From positions 1 through 64,000 of the forward strand of contig NZ_JAOZVW010000040.1 in the NCBI RefSeq assembly GCF_025869345.1: a DNA stretch of 64,000 nt, given 5' to 3'. This document shows, one piece after another, positions 7,415 through 16,701 of this stretch. The first letter of the stretch is position 1, and each line of letters starts with the position of its first letter. This stretch comes from Sphingopyxis sp. Lineage in GTDB: Bacteria > Pseudomonadota > Alphaproteobacteria > Sphingomonadales > Sphingomonadaceae. The position numbers were made by a program, and so were the translations under genes. Under the pieces are notes generated by a model. That model saw nothing but the letters and a program-made list of their open reading frames with translations, had not been told where the DNA came from and ran no database searches.

Positions 7415-8026
7415 ATGTCGAAGCGCCAGAGCGCCAAGTATAAACTCGACCGCCGCATGGGCGAGAATATCTGGGGCCGCCCGAAGAGCCCGGTCAACCG
7501 CCGCGAATATGGCCCCGGCCAGCACGGTCAGCGCCGCAAGGGCAAGATGTCGGACTTCGGCATCCAGCTCCGCGCGAAGCAGAAGCTGAAGGGCTATTAC
7601 GGCGACATCACCGAAAAGCAGTTCAAGAAGAACTATTTCGAGGCGTCGCGCATGAAGGGCGACACCGGCCAGAACCTGATCGGCCTGCTCGAACGCCGCC
7701 TCGATGCGGTCGTCTATCGCTCGAAGTTCACGCCGACCATCTTCTCGGCGCGCCAGCTCGTCAGCCATGGTCACGTCTATGTGAACGGCGTGAAGTGCAA
7801 CGTCGCCAGCCGTCTCGTGAAGCCGGGCGACGAAATCACCCTCGGCAAGAAGGCGCAGGAAATGGCGCTGGTCGCCGAAGCGCAGAGCCTGCCCGAGCGC
7901 GACCTGCCCGAATATCTGTCGGTCGACGGCACCAAGACGACCTACGTCCGCGTTCCGACCCTCGACGAAGTGCCCTATCCGGTGAAGATGGAACCGAATC
8001 TGGTCGTCGAATTCTATTCGCGCTGA
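7415..8026 (+). CDS. rpsD: 30S ribosomal protein S4
   Basis: A 203-residue primary 16S rRNA-binding protein of the small subunit. It shows the N-terminal [20 protein letters not shown], the basic [15 protein letters not shown], and the S4 domain ([28 protein letters not shown]). Length and sequence are typical of the alphaproteobacterial S4 without the zinc-binding cysteines. The ATG follows TTGGAGACGACA, a good ribosome-binding site. It stands alone, outside the main ribosomal protein cluster, with its own terminator. Confidence 0.98.
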   Translation: MSKRQSAKYKLDRRMGENIWGRPKSPVNRREYGPGQHGQRRKGKMSDFGIQLRAKQKLKGYYGDITEKQFKKNYFEASRMKGDTGQNLIGLLERRLDAVVYRSKFTPTIFSARQLVSHGHVYVNGVKCNVASRLVKPGDEITLGKKAQEMALVAEAQSLPERDLPEYLSVDGTKTTYVRVPTLDEVPYPVKMEPNLVVEFYSR

Positions 8027-8049
8027 TCGGCTCGATTGCGAAATTACGA

Positions 8050-8080
8050 GGGGCGGCCCGGAAACGGGCCGCCCCTTTTT
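8050..8080 (+). terminator. Rho-independent terminator of rpsD
   Basis: A perfect 11-bp stem (GGGGCGGCCCG / CGGGCCGCCCC) with the loop GAAA is followed by TTTTT. It lies 24 bases after the rpsD stop codon. The convergent peptidase gene ends four bases further on. Confidence 0.95.
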
Positions 8081-8083
8081 CGT

Positions 8084-10045
8084 TCAGTGCGGCAGGAATC
8101 CGGTGATCCGCGCAAGCATCGCAGTCCGCGTGTCGCTGTCGCCCAGGTTATGCGCCAGCCCTGGATATTCGATCAGTTCGACCTTCTTTCCTGCCGAGAG
8201 CAGCGCCCCGCGCATGATCCGCGCCTGGTCGATATCGACATTCTGGTCCAGCGTGCCGTGGAACATCAGCACAGGTGCCGCGATCCGGCCGGCATTGCGC
8301 GCCGGCGATCCCTCGATGATATGCGGACCCGAACCGATGAAATCGCGAATGATCGCGCCGCTGGTATAGCGCGCACTTTCGGTCTTCAGCTTGCCGAGAT
8401 CGGTCACCGGCGCGATCGCAACGATGGCGCGAAACAGGTCGGGCGCGACGACGCCCGACTGCAACGCGGCATAGCCGCCATAGGACCAGCCCACGATCGA
8501 CAATTTGGCGGGGTCGGCCCCCTGCGCCAATATCCAGCGGCCGGCGTCGTTCACGTCTCCGATCGCGACCTTCCACGACTGGAAACCATTGTTCTGATAC
8601 CATTGATCGCCATAGCCCGACGAACCGCGGTAATTGGGCTGGACGACCGCAAAACCCGCCTGGGCGAAATATTGCGCGAGCCAGTCGAACCCCCATTCGT
8701 CGCGCGAAGAGGGGCCACCATGCGGCATCACGATCGCCGGCACCCCCTTGGCATCGCTGCGCCCCGGCGGAAGGGTCAGATAACCGGGGATCATCGTGCC
8801 GTCGGACGCGGGATAGCGTATTGCCTTGACTGGCGAGAGCGTCAGTTCCGACAGCAAAGGCCGGTCCTCGAGCAACGGCCGGAGTTGCTTCGCCGCAGGC
8901 GTATAGCGATAATAGCGCCCCGGATCGACATCCGATCCGGCCCATAACAGCCACTGAGACTCGTCGGCCGACGCATCGATAAAATAGACTTGCCGGCCGC
9001 CGAGCGCCTGCGACAGCGAACTGGCCATTGCCGCGACATGCGTGTCGGTCGTCACCATCTGGCGGCGGTCGGTGGCATAGGTCGCGCCCACGACGCGCTG
9101 ATCGCGGCCGACGCGAACCAGTCCGTCGACATCGACCTCGGGATGGCGATAGAGTGTTTCGCCCCTCCCCGTTCCGTCGAGCTTGACCGCCATGACGGCG
9201 AGACGCCCGTCGATCTTGCCGAAACCGATCGCACGGTTGGTTGCGGCATCGACCACCCAGGGCTCGAATCCTTCACGCGACAGCGTATCGAGCGATGACA
9301 ATGGTTGCCAGTCGCCGCCATCCGCGGACTTATAGAAGTAACGCACGACGGGACTGAGATTGTCCGTCCGTCCTGTCATCGGCTGGGTGCCCATGATACG
9401 CACCTTGCCCTTGCCGTCGGTGATATATTCGATGGTGTCGCGTCTGGGTTTCTCGACGACCTTCACCGACCCTTCGACCACATTCACGAGATCGACGCCC
9501 ATTCCCTCCTCGTCCTTGGTGATCAGCGAGGCGGTATGGCGGTTCGCTTCGGGAACGTGGCTGCGCATCATCAACACGCTGGCGGGCGGTCCCGGCTGCC
9601 AGTCGATGATACTGCCACCACGAAAATCGAAGCCCAGCGCATTGTCGCCCCGCCGCGTACTCAGCGTCTTGACGTTGCCGCCCGCCGCATCGACGGCGAG
9701 CAGGGAAGAAAAGCCATAGATGAACTCGCCTACCTTTTGCCGGCCGCCGATCTGACAGATCAGCCGTGCGTCGGTCGCCCATCTGCACCATCGCAGGATT
9801 TCGGGATCGCCGCTGGCGCGCAGGATGCGGCGGGGAGAGGCGCCATCGGCAATATCGACCACGAACAGGTCATTTGCCTGCCCCTTGTTCGGCGCGAGAA
9901 AGGCCAGACTCTGCCCGTCGGGGGACAGGCTAACCTGCGTGACGCCGTCGAGCGTGCCGAAGCGGCGCGCGATGTCGCCTTCCTGCGCCTGCGCAGTCCC
10001 CGCCACGATCCCCAAACCCAGCAAATATAGCCGGTGCCCCCGCAT
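8084..10045 (-). CDS. S9 family peptidase (prolyl oligopeptidase/acylaminoacyl peptidase type)
   Basis: A 653-residue secreted or periplasmic serine peptidase. It has a short signal peptide (MRGHRLYLLGLGIVAGTAQA). A beta-propeller region follows (for example VSLSPDGQSLAFLAP near the start), then the catalytic alpha/beta hydrolase domain at the C-terminus with IVMPHGGPSSRDEWGFD, the nucleophile in GWSYGGYAAL, the acid in HGTLDQNVD and the histidine in GLAHNLGD. The start was placed at the ATG preceded by AGGGGG; a TTG seven codons earlier is less likely. It converges on the rpsD terminator. Such enzymes degrade short peptides; the natural substrate is unknown. Confidence 0.92.
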   Translation of the reverse strand: MRGHRLYLLGLGIVAGTAQAQEGDIARRFGTLDGVTQVSLSPDGQSLAFLAPNKGQANDLFVVDIADGASPRRILRASGDPEILRWCRWATDARLICQIGGRQKVGEFIYGFSSLLAVDAAGGNVKTLSTRRGDNALGFDFRGGSIIDWQPGPPASVLMMRSHVPEANRHTASLITKDEEGMGVDLVNVVEGSVKVVEKPRRDTIEYITDGKGKVRIMGTQPMTGRTDNLSPVVRYFYKSADGGDWQPLSSLDTLSREGFEPWVVDAATNRAIGFGKIDGRLAVMAVKLDGTGRGETLYRHPEVDVDGLVRVGRDQRVVGATYATDRRQMVTTDTHVAAMASSLSQALGGRQVYFIDASADESQWLLWAGSDVDPGRYYRYTPAAKQLRPLLEDRPLLSELTLSPVKAIRYPASDGTMIPGYLTLPPGRSDAKGVPAIVMPHGGPSSRDEWGFDWLAQYFAQAGFAVVQPNYRGSSGYGDQWYQNNGFQSWKVAIGDVNDAGRWILAQGADPAKLSIVGWSYGGYAALQSGVVAPDLFRAIVAIAPVTDLGKLKTESARYTSGAIIRDFIGSGPHIIEGSPARNAGRIAAPVLMFHGTLDQNVDIDQARIMRGALLSAGKKVELIEYPGLAHNLGDSDTRTAMLARITGFLPH

Positions 10046-10195
10046 CTCTATCCCCCTGTTATTCAATTCCCTTTCTCTTCCCTAAAGCCCGGCGTCCGCT
10101 TTTCCAAGCGCCGGGAAGGGCGCAAGCGGCGCTTGCGCCTTCAACGCCGGGCTGGCACAAGTCCGCGATCGAATACAAAAGCCTGAGGAATTTCC

Positions 10196-11881
10196 ATGCT
10201 TCGCTTCCCCCGTACCGCCGCGGCTTTCGCGGTTCTTTTGTCCGTTGCTGCGTGCAGCGGCTCCGACAAGGCGGCCGGCCCCGATGCGGCCTCGCTTCCC
10301 GACGTCCAGTTTCCCGAGCTGTCGCTGCAGACGCTGCAGGACGTGACCAAGGAATTGTCGTCGGACGCCTATGAGGGCCGCGCGCCGGGCACCGCGGGCG
10401 AGGAAAAGACCCTCGCCTATCTGATCAAGCAGTTCGAGGAAGCGGGGCTCAAGCCCGGCAACAACGGCAAGTGGACGCAGGACGTGCCGCTGGTCGAGAT
10501 CACCGCGCAGAATGCGACGCCGCTCAGCTTCACCGGCGGCAAGGCGCCGGTCACGCTGAACTATGGCAACGACTATGTCGCCTTCAGCTATCGCGTCCAG
10601 CCGAAGACCGAGGTCAAGGACAGCGACGTCGTCTTCGTCGGTTACGGCATCAACGCCCCCGAAAAGGGCTGGAACGATTATGCCGGGCTCGACGTCAAGG
10701 GCAAGACCGTCATCATTCTCGTCAACGACCCCGACTGGCAGACGCCCGAAGCCAAGGGCGAGTTCGGCGGCCGCGCGATGACCTATTATGGCCGCTGGAC
10801 CTATAAATATGAGGAAGCGGCGCGCCAGGGCGCCGCCGCGGCGCTGATCGTCCACGACACCGAACCCGCCGCCTATGGCTGGAACGTCGTGGAATCGAGC
10901 AACACCGGCACCCAATATCTCGCCGAGACCAAGAACGGCGGCGCCGACCAGACCGTGGCAAACGGCTGGATCCAGCTTGCGAAGGCGAAGGAACTGCTCG
11001 CGAGCGCCGGACAGGATTTCGACAAGCTGCGCGCCGCGGCGGGCAAGAAGGGCTTCAAGGCCGTCCCGCTGACCGGGGTGAAAGCTTCGTTCGGCTTCGA
11101 CAACCAGATCGCGAAGAAGATGTCGCATAACGTCGTCGGCGTGCTGCCGGGGACGAAGCGCCCCGACGAATATGTGCTCTATACCGCGCACTGGGACCAT
11201 CTTGGCCGCTGCACGCCGGTGAACGGCGACGATATCTGCAACGGCGCGGTCGACAATGCGACCGGAACCGCCGCGCTCGTGACGCTGGCGCAGGCCTATC
11301 AAAAGGCCGGTGCGCCCGATCGCAGCGTCGTCTTCCTGGCCGTGACGGCCGAGGAATCCGGCCTGCTCGGCTCCGAATATTATGCCGCCAATCCGATCTT
11401 CCCGCTCGCGCAGACGGTCGGCGGGGTCAATATGGACGCGCTCAACCCGAACGGTCCGGCGAAGGACATCGTCGTCGTCGGCCGCGGCAAGTCCGATCTC
11501 GACACCTATCTGGAAAAGATCGCCCAGGCGGCAAAGGTCACGATCGTCGATGAGCCGACCCCCGAAAAGGGCTTCTATTACCGCTCCGACCATTTCAGCT
11601 TTGCGAAGCGCGGCGTGCCCTTCTTCAACTTCGGCGCCGGCGAAGACCTGGTCGATGGCGGCAAGGAAGCCGGCAAGAAGGCGGCCGAGGATTATGAGAA
11701 GAATCGCTATCACGCCCCCGGCGACGAATATGCGGCGATCAAGAATTGGGACGGCATGATCGCCGATCTCAAGCTCTTCTATGCCGCCGGGCGGATGCTC
11801 GCCTCGACCGACGCCTGGCCGAACTGGGTGAAGGGCGACGAGTTCCGCGCCGCGCGCGACAAGTCGCGCCCCGCGAAATAA
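10196..11881 (+). CDS. M28 family zinc aminopeptidase, lipoprotein
   Basis: A 561-residue di-zinc aminopeptidase. The N-terminus carries a lipoprotein signal with the lipobox SVAAC, so it is anchored to a membrane on the periplasmic side. A PA (protease-associated) domain lies in the middle, about residues 120-270 (DVVFVGYGINAPEKGW). The M28 catalytic domain follows with the metal ligands H in TAHWDHLG, D in GAVDNATG, the EE pair in TAEESGLLG, D in GVNMDAL and H in YRSDHFSF. It is followed after 13 bases by aguA, so the two may be co-transcribed, perhaps linking peptide breakdown to amine recycling. That link is speculative. Confidence 0.94.
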   Translation: MLRFPRTAAAFAVLLSVAACSGSDKAAGPDAASLPDVQFPELSLQTLQDVTKELSSDAYEGRAPGTAGEEKTLAYLIKQFEEAGLKPGNNGKWTQDVPLVEITAQNATPLSFTGGKAPVTLNYGNDYVAFSYRVQPKTEVKDSDVVFVGYGINAPEKGWNDYAGLDVKGKTVIILVNDPDWQTPEAKGEFGGRAMTYYGRWTYKYEEAARQGAAAALIVHDTEPAAYGWNVVESSNTGTQYLAETKNGGADQTVANGWIQLAKAKELLASAGQDFDKLRAAAGKKGFKAVPLTGVKASFGFDNQIAKKMSHNVVGVLPGTKRPDEYVLYTAHWDHLGRCTPVNGDDICNGAVDNATGTAALVTLAQAYQKAGAPDRSVVFLAVTAEESGLLGSEYYAANPIFPLAQTVGGVNMDALNPNGPAKDIVVVGRGKSDLDTYLEKIAQAAKVTIVDEPTPEKGFYYRSDHFSFAKRGVPFFNFGAGEDLVDGGKEAGKKAAEDYEKNRYHAPGDEYAAIKNWDGMIADLKLFYAAGRMLASTDAWPNWVKGDEFRAARDKSRPAK

Positions 11882-11894
11882 TCGGACGGCGCCC

Positions 11895-12878
11895 ATGACG
11901 CTGCGCATGGTTGCCGAATGGGCGCCGCACGAAGCGGTATGGATCGGCTTTCCCCACCTCGACGAGGAGTGGGCGGGCCGGATCGACGCGGCACGTGCCG
12001 ATGTCGCCGCTTTCGCGAACGCCGTCCATGACGGCGGCCGCGGCGAGGAGGTGCGGCTGGTCGTCAACGATGCGCGCCAGGCGGACATCGCCGCCGGGCT
12101 CGTCGAGGCGGGCGTGCGCATTCTCGTCCAGCCGCTCGGCGACATCTGGCTGCGCGATACCGGGCCGATCGTCGCGGGCACCGGCGCGACGCGGCGCGCG
12201 CGCAATTTCGAATTCAACTGGTGGGGCGAGAAATTCGTCATGCCCGGTGACCGGGAAGTCGGCGCCGCGCTCGCGCAAGCTGGCGGGCTGCCGGTCGACG
12301 ACCAGGACTGGGTGCTCGAAGGCGGCGCGATCGACGTCGACGGCACCGGGCTCTGCGTCACCACCGAGGAATGCCTGCTCAACTCGAACCGCAATCCGAC
12401 GCTGACGCGCGAGGACATCGCGGTCAGGCTGCACCAGTCGCTCGGCATCGAGCGGCTGCTGTGGCTCGGCAAGGGGCTGATCGGCGATCATACCGACGGC
12501 CATGTCGACAATCTGGCGCGCTTCGTCGGCGAAGGCCGGCTCGCGACCCCCGTCGCGGCGGGCGGTGACGACCCCAATGCCGAAATCTACGCCGATGCGC
12601 GCGCCCGCGCGGCGGCGTTCGGGGATATCGAAATCGTCGACCTCCCCTCACCCGGCCGTGTCGAGATCGATGGCGATCTCGCGGCAGCGAGTTATATGAA
12701 CTTCTACATCGGCAACAGCACCGTAGTCGCGCCGACCTATGGCGTGCCGAACGATCAAGCGGCGGTCGATGCACTTGCCGCGCTCTTCCCCGACCGCCGC
12801 ACCGTGGGCGTTCCCGCACGCGGTATCCTCGTCGGCGGCGGCAGCTTCCACTGTTCGAGCCAGCAGCTTCCCCGGTAG
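11895..12878 (+). CDS. aguA: Agmatine deiminase
   Basis: A 327-residue member of the guanidine-modifying enzyme family (porphyromonas-type peptidylarginine deiminase). It hydrolyses agmatine to N-carbamoylputrescine and ammonia. Visible motifs are RMVAEWAPHEAVWIGFP at the start, IWLRDTGPI, the substrate-binding FEFNWWGEKF, GLIGDHTDGHVDN with the catalytic histidine, and the nucleophile cysteine in GGGSFHCSSQQ near the C-terminus. N-carbamoylputrescine amidase is encoded next (54-base gap), which supports agmatine as substrate over a peptide-arginine substrate. Confidence 0.95.
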   Translation: MTLRMVAEWAPHEAVWIGFPHLDEEWAGRIDAARADVAAFANAVHDGGRGEEVRLVVNDARQADIAAGLVEAGVRILVQPLGDIWLRDTGPIVAGTGATRRARNFEFNWWGEKFVMPGDREVGAALAQAGGLPVDDQDWVLEGGAIDVDGTGLCVTTEECLLNSNRNPTLTREDIAVRLHQSLGIERLLWLGKGLIGDHTDGHVDNLARFVGEGRLATPVAAGGDDPNAEIYADARARAAAFGDIEIVDLPSPGRVEIDGDLAAASYMNFYIGNSTVVAPTYGVPNDQAAVDALAALFPDRRTVGVPARGILVGGGSFHCSSQQLPR

Positions 12879-12931
12879 ATTCAAGGCAGATTCGCGCTGG
12901 CAAGATGCGCCGCCTCCCCTATATCCGCTCC

Positions 12932-13783
12932 ATGACCCGCACCATCTCCGTCGCCGCGCTGCAGCTTGCCCTGCCCGGCCCCGTCCAGCCGAATATCGAC
13001 GCGGTCGCCGCGCTCGTCGAGGAGGCGGCCGCGAAGGGCGCGCAGATCGTTCTGCCGCCCGAACTCTTCGAAGGCCCCTATTTCTGCCAGGTCGAGGAGG
13101 AAGAGCTCTTCGCCAATGCGCGGCCGACCGCCGAGCATCCGAGCGTCATCGCGATGCGGGCGCTGGCGGAAAAGCTGAAGGTCGCGATCCCGACGAGCTT
13201 TTTCGAAAAGGACGGCCCGCATTATTACAATACGCTCGCGATGATCGGACCCGACGGCGCGATCATGGGCACCTATCGCAAGAGCCACATTCCCGATGGT
13301 CCCGGCTATGAGGAAAAATATTATTTCCGCCCCGGCAATACGGGATTCAAGGTCTGGGACGTGTTCGGGACGCGGGTCGGTGTCGGCGTGTGCTGGGACC
13401 AATGGTATCCCGAATGCGCGCGCGCGATGGCGCTGATGGGGGCCGAACTGCTTTTCTATCCGACCGCGATCGGATCGGAACCCTATGACGCCGACCTCGA
13501 CACCAGCCGCATGTGGCGCCGCGCGATGCAGGGCCATGCGGTATCGAACTGTATGCCGGTGATCGCCGCGAACCGCATCGGCGCCGAGGGCGAGGCGAAC
13601 TTCTATGGCCACAGCTTCATCACCGACGAATGGGGCGACCTGACGCAATCATTCGGCGCGAGCGAGACCGGCGTTCTTATCCAGACGATCGACCTCGATC
13701 GCGCGGCGAAGCATCGCGCCGGCATGGGCTTTTTCCGCGACCGCCGGCCGCAGCTCTATGCACGGTTGGCCGAAGACATCTGA
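12932..13783 (+). CDS. aguB: N-carbamoylputrescine amidase
   Basis: A 283-residue nitrilase-superfamily amidase giving putrescine, carbon dioxide and ammonia. The catalytic triad is seen as Glu in PPELFEGPYF, Lys in YRKSHIPDGPGY and Cys in GVGVCWDQWYPE. Together with the preceding agmatine deiminase it completes the two-step agmatine-to-putrescine route. The start was set at MTRTISVAALQ because nitrilases begin just before this strand; an ATG nine codons upstream is the alternative and neither has a strong ribosome-binding site. Confidence 0.96.
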   Translation: MTRTISVAALQLALPGPVQPNIDAVAALVEEAAAKGAQIVLPPELFEGPYFCQVEEEELFANARPTAEHPSVIAMRALAEKLKVAIPTSFFEKDGPHYYNTLAMIGPDGAIMGTYRKSHIPDGPGYEEKYYFRPGNTGFKVWDVFGTRVGVGVCWDQWYPECARAMALMGAELLFYPTAIGSEPYDADLDTSRMWRRAMQGHAVSNCMPVIAANRIGAEGEANFYGHSFITDEWGDLTQSFGASETGVLIQTIDLDRAAKHRAGMGFFRDRRPQLYARLAEDI

Positions 13784-13803
13784 CAGACCCAAAAGGGGGC
13801 AGC

Positions 13804-14445
13804 ATGGACATACCCAAGGACATCTTCACCGAGCCCGAGGACGTCGATCCCGATACGCTCGCCAATCTCGGCCCGCTGCGACGGCTTGCGGGCGTCTGGG
13901 AAGGGACGCGCGGCGTCGACGTGAATCCCAAGGCCGACGGTCCCGAGACGCGCAAATATTACGAGCGGATCGAGATGCATCCGATCGACCCGCAGGCGAA
14001 CGGGCCGCAGCTCTTTTATGGCCTGCGCTATCACGTCCATATCAACACGCCCGAGGAGGACATCGCCTTCCACGACCAGGTCGGCTATTGGCTCTATGAA
14101 GCGGCGACGGGCCTGATCATTCAGACGCTCGCTATCCCGCGCGGCCAGATCGCGATCGCGGCGGGGAATGCCAAGCCCGATGCGAAGCAGTTAATCGTCA
14201 AGGCGACACGCGGACAAAGTGAATATGGCATCTGCTCGACAACCTTCCTCGAACAGGCCTTTCGCACCGACAGCTATGAACTGACCGTCGATTTCCACGA
14301 CGACGGGACGTGGAGCTATGTCTCCGACACGATGCTGATGGTGAAGGATCAGGGGCTGTTCCGGCACCGCGACCACAACCGGCTGAGCAAGATCGCCGAG
14401 CCCGACCTCAACCCGTGGGCCAAGATCGTGAAGGGCGCGGCCTGA
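13804..14445 (+). CDS. Heme-binding-like beta-barrel protein (THAP4/nitrobindin-like family)
   Basis: A 213-residue cytoplasmic protein with the features of the FABP-like/nitrobindin fold. It has the opening NLGPLRRLAGVWEGTRGVD, a long run of beta strands, and LIIQTLAIPRGQIAIAAG, resembling the family's conserved IxIPRG segment. The ATG follows AAAGGGGGCAGC, a strong ribosome-binding site, and the gene begins 20 bases after aguB, so it probably shares its transcript. Heme binding is inferred from the family; the exact ligand histidine is not clear. Confidence 0.75.
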   Translation: MDIPKDIFTEPEDVDPDTLANLGPLRRLAGVWEGTRGVDVNPKADGPETRKYYERIEMHPIDPQANGPQLFYGLRYHVHINTPEEDIAFHDQVGYWLYEAATGLIIQTLAIPRGQIAIAAGNAKPDAKQLIVKATRGQSEYGICSTTFLEQAFRTDSYELTVDFHDDGTWSYVSDTMLMVKDQGLFRHRDHNRLSKIAEPDLNPWAKIVKGAA

Positions 14446-14449
14446 ACGG

Positions 14450-15070
14450 TCAGTTCTGAAAGCGGCGGATGCTTTCGAGGTCGGCGCGGTCGAGCGGCTG
14501 GGTCAGCCACAAACCGCCGCGCGTTCCGCGCGACCAGCGCACGATCGCCTTGCGGCGGATTCCGCTCGCGAGCACGAGGTCGAGCTCCTTGCCGACTTCC
14601 AGATGCCCATCGTGGACGAAACCCGCGCCGCTCTGCGACAGGTCGACGAGTTCGATCTCGCTCGTGCCTTCGTCGGTCACCACCTGCGCGCTGCTGTGGA
14701 CGGGAAGCCGCGGCTGGCGATAGCCGCTCGCGCGCTGTTCGGCGGCTAGCTGCTTGAGCACGTCGGCGACGTCGACCTCCTCGTCGAACGCGACGCCGCA
14801 ACGGCCGCCTTCGGACCACACCACCTTGCCGCGCACGGTCACCGCATCCGAAAGCGCGATTTCGAGCCGTTCGCCGACCGTGATGGGCACATCGGCGGCG
14901 AGCATCATGCCGTTGTCGGACATGTTGCGCACACGCCACAGGCCGACGTCGCCATCGCGCGTCACCTTCGCGATGCGCCACACGGTGCGATAGCGGTCGG
15001 CGCCGCGGCGATCGACTTCGCCGGGCGATAGCGGCTCGGGCGTTGCGTTGGAGAGGAGCGGTTTCTTCAT
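14450..15070 (-). CDS. Protein with two PilZ domains
   Basis: A 206-residue soluble protein with two PilZ-like domains in tandem. The first begins near DRRGADRYRTVWR and continues with VRNMSDNGMMLAADVP; the second carries EIELVDLSQSGAGFVHDG. The R-x-x-x-R and (D/N)-x-S-x-x-G motifs that bind cyclic di-GMP are present in the first domain and only partly kept in the second (D-L-S-Q-S-G without the RxxxR part). The start was placed at MKKPLLSN, preceded by GAGG, rather than at an ATG 15 codons upstream. A role in c-di-GMP response is likely; the partner is unknown. Confidence 0.82.
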   Translation of the reverse strand: MKKPLLSNATPEPLSPGEVDRRGADRYRTVWRIAKVTRDGDVGLWRVRNMSDNGMMLAADVPITVGERLEIALSDAVTVRGKVVWSEGGRCGVAFDEEVDVADVLKQLAAEQRASGYRQPRLPVHSSAQVVTDEGTSEIELVDLSQSGAGFVHDGHLEVGKELDLVLASGIRRKAIVRWSRGTRGGLWLTQPLDRADLESIRRFQN

Positions 15071-15363
15071 GCCATCCTCGTTGAAAGCAGCACCGGAAGA
15101 AGGAGAATATGTCATACGATACTCAAAACATCTCGATGCCGGTGCCGAATATTAGCGAAATTCTGCATAATATTCAATGGCACTAGAAATCGCAGTTAAT
15201 ATAAATTCAACGAACTGGCCTTCGCTCGAACAACCATGGCGGGCGATTATGAATAAAATCCCCAATTTGCAGAATTTAACGGCACCATAGTGGCAGCATT
15301 AAGCGATCACAGTCGCGGCCCGTCGAAAAGCGCCGAGGCGGATCGGCCGAGCCCGAAACGCCC
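15071..15363. other. AT-rich intergenic region without a gene
   Basis: A 293-base gap between the PilZ gene (its 5' side) and the end of dctD. The stretch from about 15115 to 15290 is clearly AT-richer than its surroundings (TTCTGCATAATATTCAATGG, GTTAATATAAATTC) and probably holds the promoter of the PilZ gene. No convincing open frame, tRNA or repeat was found. Confidence 0.6.
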
Positions 15364-16701
15364 TCAGTTCCGATAGATTTTCGGATCGATGCCGTGGCGC
15401 GCGATCTTGTCGTAGAGCGTCTTGCGCGGGATGCGCAGGAACGCCAGCGTCGCCGCGATATCGCCGCCCGCACTCGCCAGCGCGTCGCGAATGGCGTGCG
15501 CCTCGAACTGCGCCACTCGCTCGGGCAGCGCCGGCGGTATCGCGCCATCTTCCGGGACCGGCGCCTCCAGTCCCAGCACCTCGCTATAGGCGAAATTGCG
15601 AAGCTCGCGGACATTGCCCGGCCAGTCATGTTCGATCAGGTGCCGGCGCGCGGCATCGCCCAGGGTGAAATCCCGCGCGCCCATGCGGCCGGTCGCTTCC
15701 TCGACGAACGACGCAAAAAGCTGCGGGATGTCGGCCCTGCGCTCGCGAAGCGGCGGCATCCGCAGCCGCACGACGTTGAGGCGATAGAAAAGGTCTTCGC
15801 GAAACTCGCCGGCGCGGACCGCCTGCTGCAGGTCGCGACGCGACGATGCGATGATGCGCAGGTCGACCCCGCGCGGCTCGCTCGCGCCGATCGGCCGGAT
15901 CTTGCGCTCCTCGACGACGCGCAGCAGCATCGACTGGATCGCGAGCGGCATATTGTCGATGCCGTCGAGGAACAAAGTGCCGCGATGGCTCTGTTCGATC
16001 CACCCTTCGCGGGCGATCGGGCCATAGCCAGGGGCGCCGCGATCGTGGCCGAACAGTTCAACCTCGGCGAGCCCTTCGGGAAGCGCACCGCAATCGACCG
16101 CGACGAACGGGCGGCCCGAGCGTGGCCCCTTGCGGTGGAGGAGCAGCGCCGCAAGCTCCTTGCCCGTCCCCGTCTCGCCCTCGACGAGCACGTCGATGTC
16201 GGCGCGCGCGATCTGGACGATCGTCGCGCGAAGCTGCGCCATGACCGGACTGTCGCCGATCAGCGGGCTGTCGACGCTGGTTTCGGCCGCTGCGCGCAGC
16301 ATCCGGTTGTCGAGAATCAGACGCCGGGAGGTGAGCGCCTTGCGCACGGCGGCGATCAGATGATCGGTCGCATAGGGCTTGGCGAGGAAGTCGAATGCCC
16401 CGCCCTTCAGCGCCCCGATCGCCATCGGCACGTCGGCGTGCCCGGTGATCAGGATGACGGGGATTTCGGGGTCGATCGCCCGGATGCGCGCAAAGAATTC
16501 GAGCCCGTCGAGGCGCGGCATGCGGATATCGGTGACCACCGCGCCGCTGAACGCGTCGTCGATCGCCGCGAGCGCCGTCTCGGCATCGGCGAAGGCCCGG
16601 ACCTCGATATCGGCGAGTTCGAGCGACTGCACCGTCGCCGCGCGCAAGGCGTCGTCGTCGTCGACGAAAATGACCTGCTGGCGAGTCACGAATTCGCTCA
16701 T
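15364..16701 (-). CDS. dctD: DctD-type response regulator with a degenerate sigma-54 activation domain
   Basis: A 445-residue NtrC-family regulator, partner of the DctB kinase encoded just upstream. The receiver domain (residues 1-125) has D58 in VVTDIRMPRLDG and K108 in FLAKPY. The AAA+ domain has an intact Walker A (GETGTGKE, 175-182). The GAFTGA loop that touches sigma-54 reads GAPGYG (222-227), and Walker B reads GTLFLDG instead of GTLFLDE (241-247). A Fis-type helix-turn-helix ends the protein (IPRKTLYDKIARHG). It probably controls the divergent dctA operon, but with this altered AAA+ domain it may not activate sigma-54 promoters. Its start overlaps the dctB stop by four bases. Confidence 0.93.
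   Translation of the reverse strand: MSEFVTRQQVIFVDDDDALRAATVQSLELADIEVRAFADAETALAAIDDAFSGAVVTDIRMPRLDGLEFFARIRAIDPEIPVILITGHADVPMAIGALKGGAFDFLAKPYATDHLIAAVRKALTSRRLILDNRMLRAAAETSVDSPLIGDSPVMAQLRATIVQIARADIDVLVEGETGTGKELAALLLHRKGPRSGRPFVAVDCGALPEGLAEVELFGHDRGAPGYGPIAREGWIEQSHRGTLFLDGIDNMPLAIQSMLLRVVEERKIRPIGASEPRGVDLRIIASSRRDLQQAVRAGEFREDLFYRLNVVRLRMPPLRERRADIPQLFASFVEEATGRMGARDFTLGDAARRHLIEHDWPGNVRELRNFAYSEVLGLEAPVPEDGAIPPALPERVAQFEAHAIRDALASAGGDIAATLAFLRIPRKTLYDKIARHGIDPKIYRN

Noticed and set aside
10082-12472. A 796-codon open frame on the minus strand
   Set aside because: It is antisense to the M28 peptidase and agmatine deiminase genes, which have clear catalytic motifs.
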